The notes: generated by a model from the sequence alone, not told the origin. A stretch of 64,000 nucleotides of DNA from Alistipes sp. (GCA_017520545.1 JAFXFM010000013.1:1-64000), one strand, 5' to 3'; shown: positions 17,111-27,089, counted from the first letter of the stretch. Program-made: numbers and translations.

Positions 17111-18865
17111 ATGTACAGAAGTAATACTTGTGGTGAGCTACGTGCCACAAATGTCGGACAGACAGTAACATTAGCCGGTTGGGTACAGAAGGTACGCAAC
17201 CTTGGAGCGATGACCTTTATCGATTTGCGCGACCGTTACGGAATTACACAGATTGTTGTTGAGGAGCACTCGGACGAGGCGACAAAGGCCGAGGCTGCAA
17301 AGCTCGGTCGTGAGTGTGTAGTTCAGGTTGTGGGCCGTGTTATAGAGCGCGAGTCGAAGAATGCAAAGATGCCTACGGGTGATATCGAGGTTGTTGCCGA
17401 GAAGATAAATATCTTGAATCAGGCGGTGATACCACCGTTTACCATTGAGGAGAATTCGGATGGTGGTGATGATCTCCGTATGAAGTATCGCTACCTTGAC
17501 CTTCGTCGTCCACCATTGCAGCGAAATATGATTCTTCGCCATAAGATGGCGCAAGAGATTCGCAAGTTCCTCGACTCGGAGGGATTCTTGGAGATTGAGA
17601 CTCCATACCTTATCAAATCTACTCCGGAGGGCGCTCGCGACTTCGTTGTTCCTTCGCGTATGAATCCTAACGAGTTCTACGCTTTGCCGCAGTCGCCACA
17701 GACCTTGAAACAGTTGCTTATGGTGTCGGGTTACGACCGTTACTTCCAGATTGTACGCTGCTTCCGTGATGAGGATTTGCGTGCTGACCGTCAGCCTGAA
17801 TTTACTCAGATTGACTGCGAGATGTCATTCGTAGAGCAGGAGGATATTCTCGAAATTTTCGAGCGTTGGGCAAAGCATATGTTCAAGAGTGTTTTGGATA
17901 TCGACTTTGCGGAGCCATTTCGTCGTATGCCTTGGAGCGAGGCTATGGAGAAGTATGGCTCGGATAAGCCCGATTTGCGTTTCGGAATGGAGTTTTCCGA
18001 TATTACCGATTTGGCACACGGCCACAACTTTTCGGTATTTGATGATGCCGAGTATGTGGTAGGTTTTGCCGCTACGGGCTGTGCTACATATACCCGCAAG
18101 CAGATAGACGCATTGACCGACTACGTTAAGCGTCCGCAGGTTGGTGCCAAAGGATTGGTGTGGATTCGCGTTGAGGAGGGCGGTATCAAATCTTCTATTG
18201 ATAAGTTCTTCTCGCCGGAGGAGTTGAAGGCTATCGCCGAGCGTTTGGGCGCAAAGGCCGGCGATTTGTGCTTGATTCTTTGCGGTAAAAAATATAAGGC
18301 TCTTACACAGTTGTGTGCACTCCGTTTGGAGGTTGCCGAGCAGTTGGGCTTGCGCGATCCGAAGAAGTTTGCTCCACTGTGGGTTGTCGATTTCCCAATG
18401 TTCGAGTGGGACGACGAAACGGAGCGTTTCTACGCAAAACACCATCCATTCACTTCGCCAAAGCCGGAGGATATCGATAAGTTGGAGAGCGATCCGGGTG
18501 CAGTGCGTGCTAATGCTTACGACTTTGTATGTAACGGTACCGAGATTGGTGGCGGTTCGATTCGTATCCACGATCCGAAGTTGCAGTCGCTCATCTTCAA
18601 GTGCTTGGGCTTTACTCCTGAGCAGGTAGAGGCACAGTTCGGCTTCCTTATCAACGCCTTCCGCTATGGTGCGCCACCGCACGGAGGTTTGGCATTCGGA
18701 TTCGATCGTCTTTGCTCGTTGTTTGGTGGCGTCGATTCGATTCGCGACTTTATCGCCTTCCCGAAGAATAATGCGGGACGCGACGTTATGCTCGATGGTC
18801 CATCGCCAATCGACGCAGCGCAGTTGGAGGAGTTGTACCTCTCACTCGTGCCATTCGAGAAGTAA
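17111..18865 (+). CDS. aspS: Aspartyl-tRNA synthetase
   Basis: 584 residues, the length of bacterial-type AspRS. The N-terminal OB-fold anticodon domain ([22 protein letters not shown]) is followed by class II motifs 1 and 2 ([38 protein letters not shown]), the GAD insertion domain (roughly residues 290-410) and motif 3 (GLAFGFDRL). It charges tRNA-Asp in the cytosol. The ATG at 17111 gives the usual [11 protein letters not shown] start. Confidence 0.97.
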   Translation: MYRSNTCGELRATNVGQTVTLAGWVQKVRNLGAMTFIDLRDRYGITQIVVEEHSDEATKAEAAKLGRECVVQVVGRVIERESKNAKMPTGDIEVVAEKINILNQAVIPPFTIEENSDGGDDLRMKYRYLDLRRPPLQRNMILRHKMAQEIRKFLDSEGFLEIETPYLIKSTPEGARDFVVPSRMNPNEFYALPQSPQTLKQLLMVSGYDRYFQIVRCFRDEDLRADRQPEFTQIDCEMSFVEQEDILEIFERWAKHMFKSVLDIDFAEPFRRMPWSEAMEKYGSDKPDLRFGMEFSDITDLAHGHNFSVFDDAEYVVGFAATGCATYTRKQIDALTDYVKRPQVGAKGLVWIRVEEGGIKSSIDKFFSPEELKAIAERLGAKAGDLCLILCGKKYKALTQLCALRLEVAEQLGLRDPKKFAPLWVVDFPMFEWDDETERFYAKHHPFTSPKPEDIDKLESDPGAVRANAYDFVCNGTEIGGGSIRIHDPKLQSLIFKCLGFTPEQVEAQFGFLINAFRYGAPPHGGLAFGFDRLCSLFGGVDSIRDFIAFPKNNAGRDVMLDGPSPIDAAQLEELYLSLVPFEK

Positions 18866-18881
18866 AAGACGTGATATGTCC

Positions 18882-18918
18882 GAAGGTATTACTCCGCGCT
18901 GGGTGGGGTAGTACCTTC
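18882..18918 (+). other. Strong hairpin without U-tract after aspS
   Basis: A 14-base stem with two G-U pairs (18882-18895 with 18905-18918) closes on a nine-base loop. No run of Ts follows on either strand, so it is not a standard intrinsic terminator. It could protect the aspS mRNA end or affect the gene downstream. Confidence 0.55.
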
Positions 18919-18961
18919 ATTCATACAAAACGATATAATAAATTTGAGAAACAGCCAAAAT

Positions 18962-19978
18962 ATGAGAAAGATAGCCTCTATACTCCTTATGTTGTTTGTT
19001 GTTGTGGTGTCGGTTGAAGCGCAAGAGCAGAAACCCGAGCGTCGCCAGACTCGTCAGGAGTATGTCGAGAAGTACAAATCGATTGCTATTGCGCATATGA
19101 AGCGTTACGGCATACCTGCAAGTATTACGATGGCACAGGGAATTTTGGAGTCGGATAGCGGCAACAGCCCTCTGTCGCGCAGCTCGAACAATCACTTCGG
19201 CATCAAGTGCAAGAAGCACTGGACGGGTGATAGAGTCTATCACGACGACGATGCGAAGGGTGAATGTTTTCGCGCATATCCCTCTGTCGAGGCTTCATAC
19301 GAGGATCACGCCAAATTCTTGGACGAGTCGCCTCGCTACGACTCGCTGTTTGCCTACCCGTCGGACGACTATCGCCGTTGGGCACGAGGCTTAAAGGCTG
19401 CGGGCTATGCTACTGCACCTGACTATGCCGATCGCCTGATAAGCATTATCGAGTCGATGAAGTTGTACCTTCTCGACCGTCCTGCCGAAGCGCAAACTGA
19501 AAAGAAGAGCGACGACAAGGCTAACGAGGTTATCAAAGAGAGCGCCTCAAAGGTGGAGGTAGATGCTCGAAACGTTGTTGCCGTTTCGGACGAGCAAGTC
19601 AATCCCAACGACTTCCGTGTAACGGTGAATTCGCACAAGGGTTATGGTGTATATCGCTCGAATCAGATCTCGTATATAGTGGCGAAAGAGGGCGATACGA
19701 TAGAGTCTATCGGCAAGGTGTTCGATATTACGCCCTCATTGTTGCGTCAATTTAACGACCTCGGCAAGGTGGATAAAATCGACAAGGGCGATATCATCTA
19801 TATCGAGCCGAAAAAGGAGGCGTGGCTTGGCGATATGATGCAGCACGAGGTGAAGATGGGCGAAAATCTCTACATCATTTCGCAACGTTACGGTATTCGT
19901 TTGCGTTCGCTCGAAAAACTCAACAAATTGACCGATGACGAGGCTGTCAAAGCCGGTGATATTATCAGGCTGAAGTAG
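18962..19978 (+). CDS. Exported glucosaminidase with LysM domains
   Basis: 338 residues. A signal peptide (MRKIASILLMLFVVVVSVEA) precedes a FlgJ-like mannosyl-glycoprotein endo-beta-N-acetylglucosaminidase domain (about residues 40-165: YGIPASITMAQGILESDSGN with the catalytic glutamate, then SSNNHFGIKCKKHW and YEDHAKFL). A linker and two LysM modules follow (ISYIVAKEGDTIESIGKVF and HEVKMGENLYIISQRYGI). It cuts peptidoglycan, probably in the periplasm during wall remodelling. The ATG at 18962 is favoured over one at 18944. Confidence 0.93.
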   Translation: MRKIASILLMLFVVVVSVEAQEQKPERRQTRQEYVEKYKSIAIAHMKRYGIPASITMAQGILESDSGNSPLSRSSNNHFGIKCKKHWTGDRVYHDDDAKGECFRAYPSVEASYEDHAKFLDESPRYDSLFAYPSDDYRRWARGLKAAGYATAPDYADRLISIIESMKLYLLDRPAEAQTEKKSDDKANEVIKESASKVEVDARNVVAVSDEQVNPNDFRVTVNSHKGYGVYRSNQISYIVAKEGDTIESIGKVFDITPSLLRQFNDLGKVDKIDKGDIIYIEPKKEAWLGDMMQHEVKMGENLYIISQRYGIRLRSLEKLNKLTDDEAVKAGDIIRLK

Positions 19979-20037
19979 TAAGAGGGCGTGGCGAAAAGAA
20001 AAATTCGAAGAGTGATAAATTAAAAACAGATAAAGCT

Positions 20038-20718
20038 ATGGTAGAACTTCGTGAGAAGATATTGTCGGCAATTATCGATAAGTCATCGCTTAAACAGCGT
20101 GTGTTCGATAATACATTTGCCGTTTTTGGCGAGTTGAAAGATACTCTGTTGGAGATGGCGTCCGAAATTGACGATGCGTTGGACGGAAAACTCGACCGCC
20201 GTGTGCGTATCGAGTATCGTGATAGAGGTAAGTTCGAGGCGCAACTTCAAATCGCATCGGACCTTCTTATTGTGCGTATGCACACCGATATTTTCAACTT
20301 CGATTCGGACCATATCATCTGGCAAAACGACTATGTAAAGAGCGATAAGGCAAACTCCTATTGCGGTATAATCGACATCTACGACTTCCTCTCCGACTCG
20401 TTCAAATTCAATCGTTCGGCAGATGAAGGTTATCTGATTGGCCGTATCTTTATCAACCGCGAGAAGATGTTTTTCGTGGAGGGCAAGCGTCAGACGTTGG
20501 TGCGTGCAATGAGTTTCGGCAAAGAGGCTATCTCGCGCGAAAATCTTATTACGGTGCTCGAAACGGCGATTAATTATGCACTCAATTTCGACCTCCTGAC
20601 ACCGCCATACGACGCGAACAAGCGAGTAACCGTAGAGCAGTTCAATACCAAGATGGATAACTCGAAATTTATCACCGGTAAGAGACTCGATTACGACTTT
20701 AAAGTCGATGATATTTAG
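20038..20718 (+). CDS. Conserved hypothetical protein, cytosolic
   Basis: 226 residues, no signal peptide and no membrane segment. The start is MVELREKILSAIIDKSSLKQ, and the mid part is beta-rich and charged (RVRIEYRDRGKFEAQLQIA, DIFNFDSDHIIWQNDYVKSD). I know proteins like this only as unnamed Bacteroidales hypotheticals and see no catalytic motif. It follows the glucosaminidase gene by 59 bases in the same direction and may share its transcript. Confidence 0.75.
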   Translation: MVELREKILSAIIDKSSLKQRVFDNTFAVFGELKDTLLEMASEIDDALDGKLDRRVRIEYRDRGKFEAQLQIASDLLIVRMHTDIFNFDSDHIIWQNDYVKSDKANSYCGIIDIYDFLSDSFKFNRSADEGYLIGRIFINREKMFFVEGKRQTLVRAMSFGKEAISRENLITVLETAINYALNFDLLTPPYDANKRVTVEQFNTKMDNSKFITGKRLDYDFKVDDI

Positions 20719-20723
20719 CACTC

Positions 20724-20803
20724 TTTTTAGCCTCTTTTATCCATTTTCCTCGTTACATAGTCCCACTATGCGACTCGAAAAACGGATAAAAATAGAGTTA
20801 AAA
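20724..20803. repeat. Nested inverted-repeat intergenic element, copy B
   Basis: TTTTATCC (20735-20742) and GGATAAAA (20784-20791) form the outer stem, with further A/T-rich pairing outside. The centre is CATAG-TCCCA-CTATG at 20756-20770. The layout is the same as at 12131-12253 and 29907-30013, but here the element lies between two genes in the same direction. Confidence 0.55.
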
Positions 20804-20823
20804 TAGTTGCTAAATAAAATACG

Positions 20824-22950
20824 ATGAGATATATGAAAAAAGTAATTCTTCTGGCAGTAGCGATAATATACGCTACTGTCATTGCATACGGCTCCACCGT
20901 CGAGTATAAGGATATTGCCAAATGTCGCGCGGCAAATGGTGCGATATACGGCGTGCGTTCAATGGCTGATGGCGAGCATTTTACAGTTATCAATGGAACG
21001 AAAATAGTACGATGTAGTTACGCCGACCGAGCCGACAGCCTTGTACTTTTCGAGGGCAATGTTCGCATAGGCTCGTACGCCTTTTCGAAGGACGAGAGGC
21101 AAATTTTGTTCTCCGATGCGAGGAGCGTGAAGCCAATCTATCGTCATTCGGCAATGGCGGATTACTACCTCTCGGAGGTGTGTGGCGTGGCCAAGAAGGC
21201 GTTGTCGCAGGTGCGTGATGTGGAGTTTATGCCAGACGGAAAATCACTTGTTTACGCCAAAGGAAATAATCTATACATCTACGATATAGCTACCGGCGTG
21301 TCAAAGGCTATAACAACCGATGGTGCGTGGAATAGAGTTATCAATGGTACAAGCGATTGGGTGTATGAGGAGGAGTATGGCTTTACGAAGGCGTATGCCG
21401 TATCGGCAGATGGGGCGAAGATTGCCTATTTGCGCTTCGACGAGAGCGCAGTACCAACATTCGAGATGATGCGCTATGACGACCGCCTCTACAACAAGGC
21501 GTATTCGTTTAAGTACCCGAAGGCTGGCGATAAAAATTCGGTCGTTACGCTCCACCTATACGACGTTGCAACGGGTAGGGTAGAGCAGGTGCCTACGGGA
21601 GAGAATAGCGACCAATATATCTTCAATTTGGTGTGGACACCATCCGGAAAGTTGTCCTTCTATCGTGTCAATCGCTTGCAAAACCACTTCGAGGTGCTGT
21701 TGCGTGAGGAGAGTGGTGAGGTGCGTACGATTTACGAGGAGAAGAGTCCAACCTACGTCGAACGTCCGTCGGCTGCAAATATACGATTCATCGACAATGA
21801 AAAATTTGTTGTGAGCGAGGAGACTACGGCGGGCTACAACCATCTCTATCTTCACAGTGTCAAGAGAGGTCGTTTGAACGCCATTACTTCGGGTAAGTGG
21901 GAGGTTACATCGGTTGTGGGCGTGGCGAAAAATCGCATCTACTACCTCTCGACCGAACGCTCGCCATTGAGTCGCGACCTCTACTCGATAGGGCTGAATG
22001 GCAAAGGCAAAAAACTGCACACTGCGGCTGAGGCATTCTATTCGGTGCAACCATCGGTGGGTGTACGCTACTATATACTTACAGCATCAACGGCTGATGT
22101 GCCGAATGTTGTAACTGTGCATCACGCTTCGGGCAAGGTGGTCGATACGTTGATTGATAGCCGTGCCAAGGTTGCCGCGTGTGGCAAGTGGGCAAAGCGC
22201 GAATTTAAAAAGTTTGTTACCGAGCGTGGCGATACGCTAAACTACTATATTCAGTTTCCGTTTGGCTTCGATAAGGCGAAAAAGTACCCCGTATTGATGA
22301 CGCAGTATTCGGGTCCGGGCTCGCAGTCGGTGCGTAATCGCTGGTCGCTCGATTGGGAGGATGCGCTGCCTCACGATGGCTATATCGTAGCGTGCTGTGA
22401 TGGTCGTGGCACAGGTTTTAGGGGCGAAAAGTTTAAGAAATGCACCTATGCCGACCTCGGTCGCAAGGAGGTCGAGGACCAAATCTCGTTTGCCCGTTTC
22501 CTCGCCAAGCAGGAGTTTGTCGATGCCGAGCGAATAGGCATTTATGGCTGGTCGTATGGAGGTTTTATGGCTCTGAACTGTGCGTTGCACGGCGAGGGGT
22601 TGTTCCGTATGGCTATTGCTGTGGCACCTGTAACGTCGTGGCGATATTACGACACAATCTACACCGAGATATATAATGGTCTGCCACAAGAGAACCCGAG
22701 GGGTTACGACGACAACTCGCCACTCTCGCACGCCGAGAAGTTGGCAGAGCGCACGCGACTCTTGATAATTCACGGTACGGCAGATGATAATGTCCATTTC
22801 CAGAACTCGATGGAGATGTGTCGCCGCCTGAACGCCGCTGGCAAGCAGTATGATATGATGGTCTATCCCGACCAAAATCACTCTATGCGCCCTACGGCTA
22901 CGACCTTGGTGCGGCAGAAGATGATAGACTACACGATGGAGAATCTGTAA
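20824..22950 (+). CDS. Exported prolyl dipeptidyl peptidase (DPP-IV family, S9)
   Basis: 708 residues. A signal peptide (KKVILLAVAIIYATVIAYG) is followed by an eight-bladed propeller region with the DPP-IV glutamate motif SDWVYEEEYG, then the alpha/beta-hydrolase domain. The catalytic triad is visible: serine in GIYGWSYGGFMAL, aspartate in HGTADDNVHFQ and histidine in YPDQNHSM. It removes X-Pro dipeptides from peptides in the periplasm. The start at 20824 (MRYMKKV) or 20833 (MKKV) cannot be decided. The upstream element at 20724-20803 separates it from the previous gene. Confidence 0.95.
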   Translation: MRYMKKVILLAVAIIYATVIAYGSTVEYKDIAKCRAANGAIYGVRSMADGEHFTVINGTKIVRCSYADRADSLVLFEGNVRIGSYAFSKDERQILFSDARSVKPIYRHSAMADYYLSEVCGVAKKALSQVRDVEFMPDGKSLVYAKGNNLYIYDIATGVSKAITTDGAWNRVINGTSDWVYEEEYGFTKAYAVSADGAKIAYLRFDESAVPTFEMMRYDDRLYNKAYSFKYPKAGDKNSVVTLHLYDVATGRVEQVPTGENSDQYIFNLVWTPSGKLSFYRVNRLQNHFEVLLREESGEVRTIYEEKSPTYVERPSAANIRFIDNEKFVVSEETTAGYNHLYLHSVKRGRLNAITSGKWEVTSVVGVAKNRIYYLSTERSPLSRDLYSIGLNGKGKKLHTAAEAFYSVQPSVGVRYYILTASTADVPNVVTVHHASGKVVDTLIDSRAKVAACGKWAKREFKKFVTERGDTLNYYIQFPFGFDKAKKYPVLMTQYSGPGSQSVRNRWSLDWEDALPHDGYIVACCDGRGTGFRGEKFKKCTYADLGRKEVEDQISFARFLAKQEFVDAERIGIYGWSYGGFMALNCALHGEGLFRMAIAVAPVTSWRYYDTIYTEIYNGLPQENPRGYDDNSPLSHAEKLAERTRLLIIHGTADDNVHFQNSMEMCRRLNAAGKQYDMMVYPDQNHSMRPTATTLVRQKMIDYTMENL

Positions 22951-22968
22951 AGGTACACCTTCTATAAT

Positions 22969-23005
22969 ATATGGGGCCTCCTTTTGTGGAAGCCCCATAT
23001 TTTTG
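22969..23005. terminator. Bidirectional terminator between convergent genes
   Basis: ATATGGGGCCTCC pairs with GGAAGCCCCATAT (one mismatch) around a TTTTGT loop and is followed by Ts. It serves the DPP-IV gene and the phosphatase gene on the other strand. Confidence 0.85.
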
Positions 23006-23018
23006 CCATATAGCCCAA

Positions 23019-24335
23019 CTATTTGCGGAACGAAGCTGCGCGGTCGTTTAGGTATTTGCGGACGTCTTCCCACTTGTAGAACGGAGCAGTTTCGCTTGCA
23101 ATAGGGAGCGTTACGTCGTTCTCGTTGTGGAGTATACGCATCAGCACATCGCCACTCTTCTTGTGGCGGTAGAATACAAACTGAATGTTCGATGCCATCG
23201 AGATAAATTGATGACTGCGCCAAATCTCTGCCAACTTATCCACATCCGAATAGTCGCAATCCATACGAATTTCGTTAAAATTGGCAGTTGCAAGCAGACC
23301 GAGCAGATAGTAGTCGTGTCCGAAGCGGAGGTCTGCCGAAGCGTTGTTCTTGCCCGCTATGGCAAGGTCGGCATACTTAACGAAATCATCAACAAGCAGA
23401 TACATTGTTGCGAAGTAGCGATTTGAGTCCTTCAACGAAGTGCCGGCATAGACGCAGAAGAGTCGGTAGTTTTCGTACTTGTAGATGGCGTGGCGCTCTG
23501 CCGGTGTAAAAATCTCATCGATGAACGAGCGATCGTGCCAACCGAGGTTTTGCATAAATGCCAAACGCTTGTAGATGGAGGAGATTAGTTGAATTTTGTT
23601 CTCGCCGATATGAGCGCATATGGGCTCTATATCGGTGAACAATGCGTTCGCTACGTGCGAGAAGTCCTGCTTTGCGACCCATATATCCAAAATTTCGTTC
23701 CAATCGTGATGAAGTTTGTGGCGGATATTGTGGTGGTACTCGCTTGCGAGCGGTCCGGTAGGACGAATCATCTTCTGGTCGCCTTCCGATGCAACAAGAC
23801 GTGTTTCGATGAGTGGCTCGCACTCTTTGAGTGATTCGTTGAATGCTGCCATACTCAAAATACAACGAGAATAGGTCGATGAACGCGAACTAATGATTGC
23901 GCCACGCCTGAATATCGGTCTGAAACGCTCGTACATACGGCGTGCAATCGCCTTGTGCTGCTCGGCTCCGGCAGTTGTGAGCTCACCGAAACGTCCCTCT
24001 TGTGTTGCGTGGATATTGTCGATAATAGCCTTCGCCTCCTTGCCTTTGGCGGTTAAAAGAGCATTCTCCTCGGCAAATTTGAAAGCCTTTACCAACTCGG
24101 CAGTGTACTTTGCACTTGCCTCGCAACGTGAGCCGTGACGACCATAGTGCGAGATATAGAACGGCTCGTAGCCCTTTGGCGCTTCGGCGATAGGCTTTGC
24201 GTAGAGTGCACCTGCATAAACCGAGTGTGTGGAAACAGCCAAGTGCGGATGGGCATCAATCTCCTCACGCGATGTCTGTGCGAATGCGATAGTAGCAATG
24301 CACAATGCCCATAGAATCAGTAAAAATCTCTTCAT
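23019..24335 (-). CDS. Exported histidine acid phosphatase (phytase/MINPP-like)
   Basis: 438 residues with a signal peptide (MKRFLLILWALCIATIAFAQ). The clade-2 histidine phosphatase signature is visible: the nucleophile histidine in SHYGRHGSRCEASAKYT and, near residue 320, the proton-donor pair HD in LRFGHDYYLLGLL. Enzymes of this group dephosphorylate inositol polyphosphates or other phosphate esters in the periplasm. The family's HAE motif of MINPP proteins is not present, so phytase activity is not assured. It is the third gene of an apparent feoB operon (13 bases after the Cys-rich peptide gene). The start at 24335 fits the signal peptide. Confidence 0.85.
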   Translation of the reverse strand: MKRFLLILWALCIATIAFAQTSREEIDAHPHLAVSTHSVYAGALYAKPIAEAPKGYEPFYISHYGRHGSRCEASAKYTAELVKAFKFAEENALLTAKGKEAKAIIDNIHATQEGRFGELTTAGAEQHKAIARRMYERFRPIFRRGAIISSRSSTYSRCILSMAAFNESLKECEPLIETRLVASEGDQKMIRPTGPLASEYHHNIRHKLHHDWNEILDIWVAKQDFSHVANALFTDIEPICAHIGENKIQLISSIYKRLAFMQNLGWHDRSFIDEIFTPAERHAIYKYENYRLFCVYAGTSLKDSNRYFATMYLLVDDFVKYADLAIAGKNNASADLRFGHDYYLLGLLATANFNEIRMDCDYSDVDKLAEIWRSHQFISMASNIQFVFYRHKKSGDVLMRILHNENDVTLPIASETAPFYKWEDVRKYLNDRAASFRK

Positions 24336-24348
24336 CTTTTTATAGTTT

Positions 24349-24504
24349 TTAATTAGTTTTTTGTCTTTGCTTGTTGAAAGCACATCTCTTCTCACAGCTT
24401 TCGCATTGCGAAGTGGGGCAGACAATACGTCGTATGCACCACGCAAATGCCACCGTAAATGCTACTGCAATAATCACCCACGCCAAAATCTCGTGCCACT
24501 CCAT
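24349..24504 (-). CDS. FeoB-associated Cys-rich membrane protein
   Basis: 51 residues: a single transmembrane helix (ILAWVIIAVAFTVAFAW) and a short tail with four clustered cysteines (CPTSQCESCEKRC). This is the form of the small FeoB-associated Cys-rich proteins found after feoB in many bacteria. It starts three bases after the feoB stop. It may bind iron or help FeoB assemble; the family function is not well established. Confidence 0.88.
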   Translation of the reverse strand: MEWHEILAWVIIAVAFTVAFAWCIRRIVCPTSQCESCEKRCAFNKQRQKTN

Positions 24505-24507
24505 ACG

Positions 24508-26571
24508 CTAAACAAATAAAAGTGCAATGCGGTATACTACAAATGCGCACACCCACGCTACTGCAATGGTGTATAGGGCAGAGGCGACTGCCCATTTCCA
24601 CCCGCTCTCCGACCCAATGGCTACTATGGTAGCGACGCAAGGGAGGTAGAGTAGTGAGAATACCAGCAGAGCCAGTGCCGAAGGGGTGGTGAAGTCGCCA
24701 CTCTTTTTCAAATTCTCGGTAAGTTGCACAGAGCTATCCTCTGCATCGTTATCGCTGTAAAGCACACCAAGTGTACTCACCATAAGCTCCTTGCCTGCGA
24801 TGCCCGATAGGAGCGAAACATTCGCCTTCCAGTCCAACCCCAGTGGGTCGAATGCCGGTTCGCAGAAATGGCCGATATTGCCGATATAGGATTGTTCAAT
24901 GCTCTTCGCTTTGCTCATTTCACCCTCCTGACGAGGGAAGTAGCCGAGAGCCCATACGATAATCGAAGCGACAAGAACCATTCCCCACATCTTTTTAATA
25001 TATTGGTAGCATCGTAGCCACATATGCGATAGAGTAGCCTTGGCGGTAGGTATGCGATATGGCGGCAGCTCCATAACAAATGGTGTTTCGTCCTCCTTGA
25101 ATAAGAACTTGCGCAGAAGTAGTGCCGTTATCATCGCCACGACAATACCGAGAAGATAGAGCCCGAGCATTATGAGCGAGGAGTGAGCAGCGAAGAAGGT
25201 ACCGATAAGGATAATATATATCGGCAAACGCCCGCTACACGACATAAACGGAATTATAAATATGGTGATGAGTCGGCTGCTACGACTCTCTATTATGCGA
25301 GTGGACATTATTGCAGGTACGTTGCAACCAAATCCCATAATAAGCGGAATAAACGACTTGCCGTGCAGACCTATCTTGTGCATAAACCTATCCATAATGA
25401 ACGATGCGCGTGCCAAATAGCCCGAATCCTCCATAAACGATATGAATAGATAGAGTATCATAATGTTCGGCAGGAATACGATGACACTGCCAACGCCTCC
25501 GATTACACCATCGCAAATCAAATCTTTGAGCGCACCATCGGGCAGCCACTCGTTGAAAGCGTCGCTCGCCAAGCCTACCAACTGCTCGATCCACGCGTGC
25601 GGATAGGCTCCAAGGCTGAATGTACAGTAGAACATCAACCAAGCAACGAGAATGAAAATAGCGTAGCCGAGTACAGAGTGGGTTACTATCTGGTCTATTG
25701 TGTGCGATATGTTTTCGAGTCGTGCCTCACCTTTTGTAAGGGTTTCGCGCAATGCACCGGCAATAAAACCTCGTTTCTGGTTCGCCATTGTGGTACGAAT
25801 ATCCTCCGATGCACCGAGGTCGGAACGTAGGTGCTCCTGCTCCTTCTCGCAGATGTGTTGCCACTCCGCAAAGTGTGGACATAGGGATACCATTTTTACA
25901 ATCTCCTCGTCGCCTTCGAGCATCTTCATCGCAAAGTAACGTGGTGGAAAGCACTTCGGCAACTCTTCGCGGTGCTTTCGCATCTCCTTGTTGAGCGCAA
26001 TAAGGCTCTCCTCAACCACACCTTGATAGATGTGGATATGGCGAACGCGATTGTCCCTATTTTCATACATTGCAACGATTGTATCGAGCAGCTCCTCGAT
26101 GCCTTTGCCGCTACGACCGTCTACGGGCAACATCGGCACTCCCATCATCTTTCCCAGGAGGTCGTGGTCGAGTACGGAACCATTGCGCTCCAGCTCGTCG
26201 TACATACTCAATGCCACTACTACACGCTGACTCATATCGATAAGTTCGGTTGTTAGATAGAGGCTGCGTTCGAGATTCGATGCGCAGATGAGATTTAGCA
26301 CAATATCGGGCGTATGCTCGACGAGGTGGTTTCTTACGTACGACTCTGTTGGTGTATTTGCCGATAGTGCATTTGTGCCGGGCAGGTCGGTAATGGTTAT
26401 GTTGTAACCCTTGTGGTTGCACGACGCACTCTGTGCCTCGACCGTAACGCCGCCGTAGTTGCCTACGTGTTCGTGCTCGCCCGTTATACGATTGTAGAGC
26501 GAGGTTTTGCCACTATTTGGGTTGCCTATTATGACAACGGAGATGCGTTCTTTATTGTTATCCACTACCAT
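24508..26571 (-). CDS. feoB: Ferrous iron transporter B
   Basis: 687 residues: an N-terminal G domain (G1 GNPNSGKTS, G2 GGVTVE, G3 DLPGTNAL), a helical domain, then a polytopic membrane domain with two Gate regions (GFGCNVPAIMSTR; LSGIAGKELMVSTLGVLY). It imports Fe2+ (some Bacteroidota homologues move Mn2+) across the inner membrane. The G4 position reads LSMYDELE, where guanine-binding NxxD is expected; the Asn is Ser here (codon AGT). No FeoA domain is fused and no feoA is next to it. The ATG at 26571 lies eight bases after a -7 box. The Cys-rich peptide and the phosphatase follow as an operon. Confidence 0.95.
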   Translation of the reverse strand: MVVDNNKERISVVIIGNPNSGKTSLYNRITGEHEHVGNYGGVTVEAQSASCNHKGYNITITDLPGTNALSANTPTESYVRNHLVEHTPDIVLNLICASNLERSLYLTTELIDMSQRVVVALSMYDELERNGSVLDHDLLGKMMGVPMLPVDGRSGKGIEELLDTIVAMYENRDNRVRHIHIYQGVVEESLIALNKEMRKHREELPKCFPPRYFAMKMLEGDEEIVKMVSLCPHFAEWQHICEKEQEHLRSDLGASEDIRTTMANQKRGFIAGALRETLTKGEARLENISHTIDQIVTHSVLGYAIFILVAWLMFYCTFSLGAYPHAWIEQLVGLASDAFNEWLPDGALKDLICDGVIGGVGSVIVFLPNIMILYLFISFMEDSGYLARASFIMDRFMHKIGLHGKSFIPLIMGFGCNVPAIMSTRIIESRSSRLITIFIIPFMSCSGRLPIYIILIGTFFAAHSSLIMLGLYLLGIVVAMITALLLRKFLFKEDETPFVMELPPYRIPTAKATLSHMWLRCYQYIKKMWGMVLVASIIVWALGYFPRQEGEMSKAKSIEQSYIGNIGHFCEPAFDPLGLDWKANVSLLSGIAGKELMVSTLGVLYSDNDAEDSSVQLTENLKKSGDFTTPSALALLVFSLLYLPCVATIVAIGSESGWKWAVASALYTIAVAWVCAFVVYRIALLFV

Positions 26572-26579
26572 ATATGCGA

Positions 26580-26587
26580 CAAAGGTA
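26580..26587 (-). promoter_or_regulatory. Promoter -7 box of feoB
   Basis: On the - strand TACCTTTG ends eight bases before the feoB ATG, which implies a very short or absent leader. No good -33 box was seen. Confidence 0.6.
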
Positions 26588-26640
26588 CGAAAAAATATCA
26601 TTTTTTCATACCTCTGTCAAAACAAATCAATTCGAGTCGG

Positions 26641-27048
26641 TTATCTCCACTTCTCAATTTTAGCCTTCAATACCTCCTTCTCGCAGTAGCCGACCTGTTG
26701 ATCTACGACTTTGCCATTCTTGATGATGAAGATGGCAGGAATGCCCGAAATGCCAAACTTGTTAGTGAGCTCTGCGTTCTCATCGACGTTGCACTTGCCG
26801 ATAGCAACCTTACCAGCATACTCGGTAGCCAAAGCCTCGATGTGTGGGCCAAGGGCGCGGCAAGGAGGACACCAAGGAGCCCAGAAATCTAACATTAGCA
26901 ACTCGTGCTGCTTGGTGAGGGCCTGGTAGTTGTCGTTGGTAACTTTTATTACTGCGCTCTGCTCGTTACTCTCAGGAGTTGAAGCATAAGCCTGAGTTGT
27001 AAACGTTACGGCAAGAATCAATGCCAATACGGATAGTAATTTTTTCAT
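26641..27048 (-). CDS. Exported thioredoxin-like protein
   Basis: 135 residues with a signal peptide (MKKLLSVLALILAVTFTTQAYA) and a thioredoxin fold carrying the active site DFWAPWCPPCRALGP and the cis-proline loop GISGIPAIFII. The CPPC centre differs from the CGPC of cytosolic thioredoxin and is common in periplasmic oxidoreductases. It probably reduces or exchanges disulphides in the periplasm. It has its own promoter and lies 69 bases before feoB. Confidence 0.92.
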   Translation of the reverse strand: MKKLLSVLALILAVTFTTQAYASTPESNEQSAVIKVTNDNYQALTKQHELLMLDFWAPWCPPCRALGPHIEALATEYAGKVAIGKCNVDENAELTNKFGISGIPAIFIIKNGKVVDQQVGYCEKEVLKAKIEKWR

Positions 27049-27089
27049 AACATCTCAATTTTTTATGGTTTTACACAATGTTTGATTCA

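Noticed and set aside
22237-23223. Open frame of 328 codons on the - strand across the end of the DPP-IV gene
   Set aside because: It runs through the terminator and into the phosphatase gene and has no recognisable sequence.
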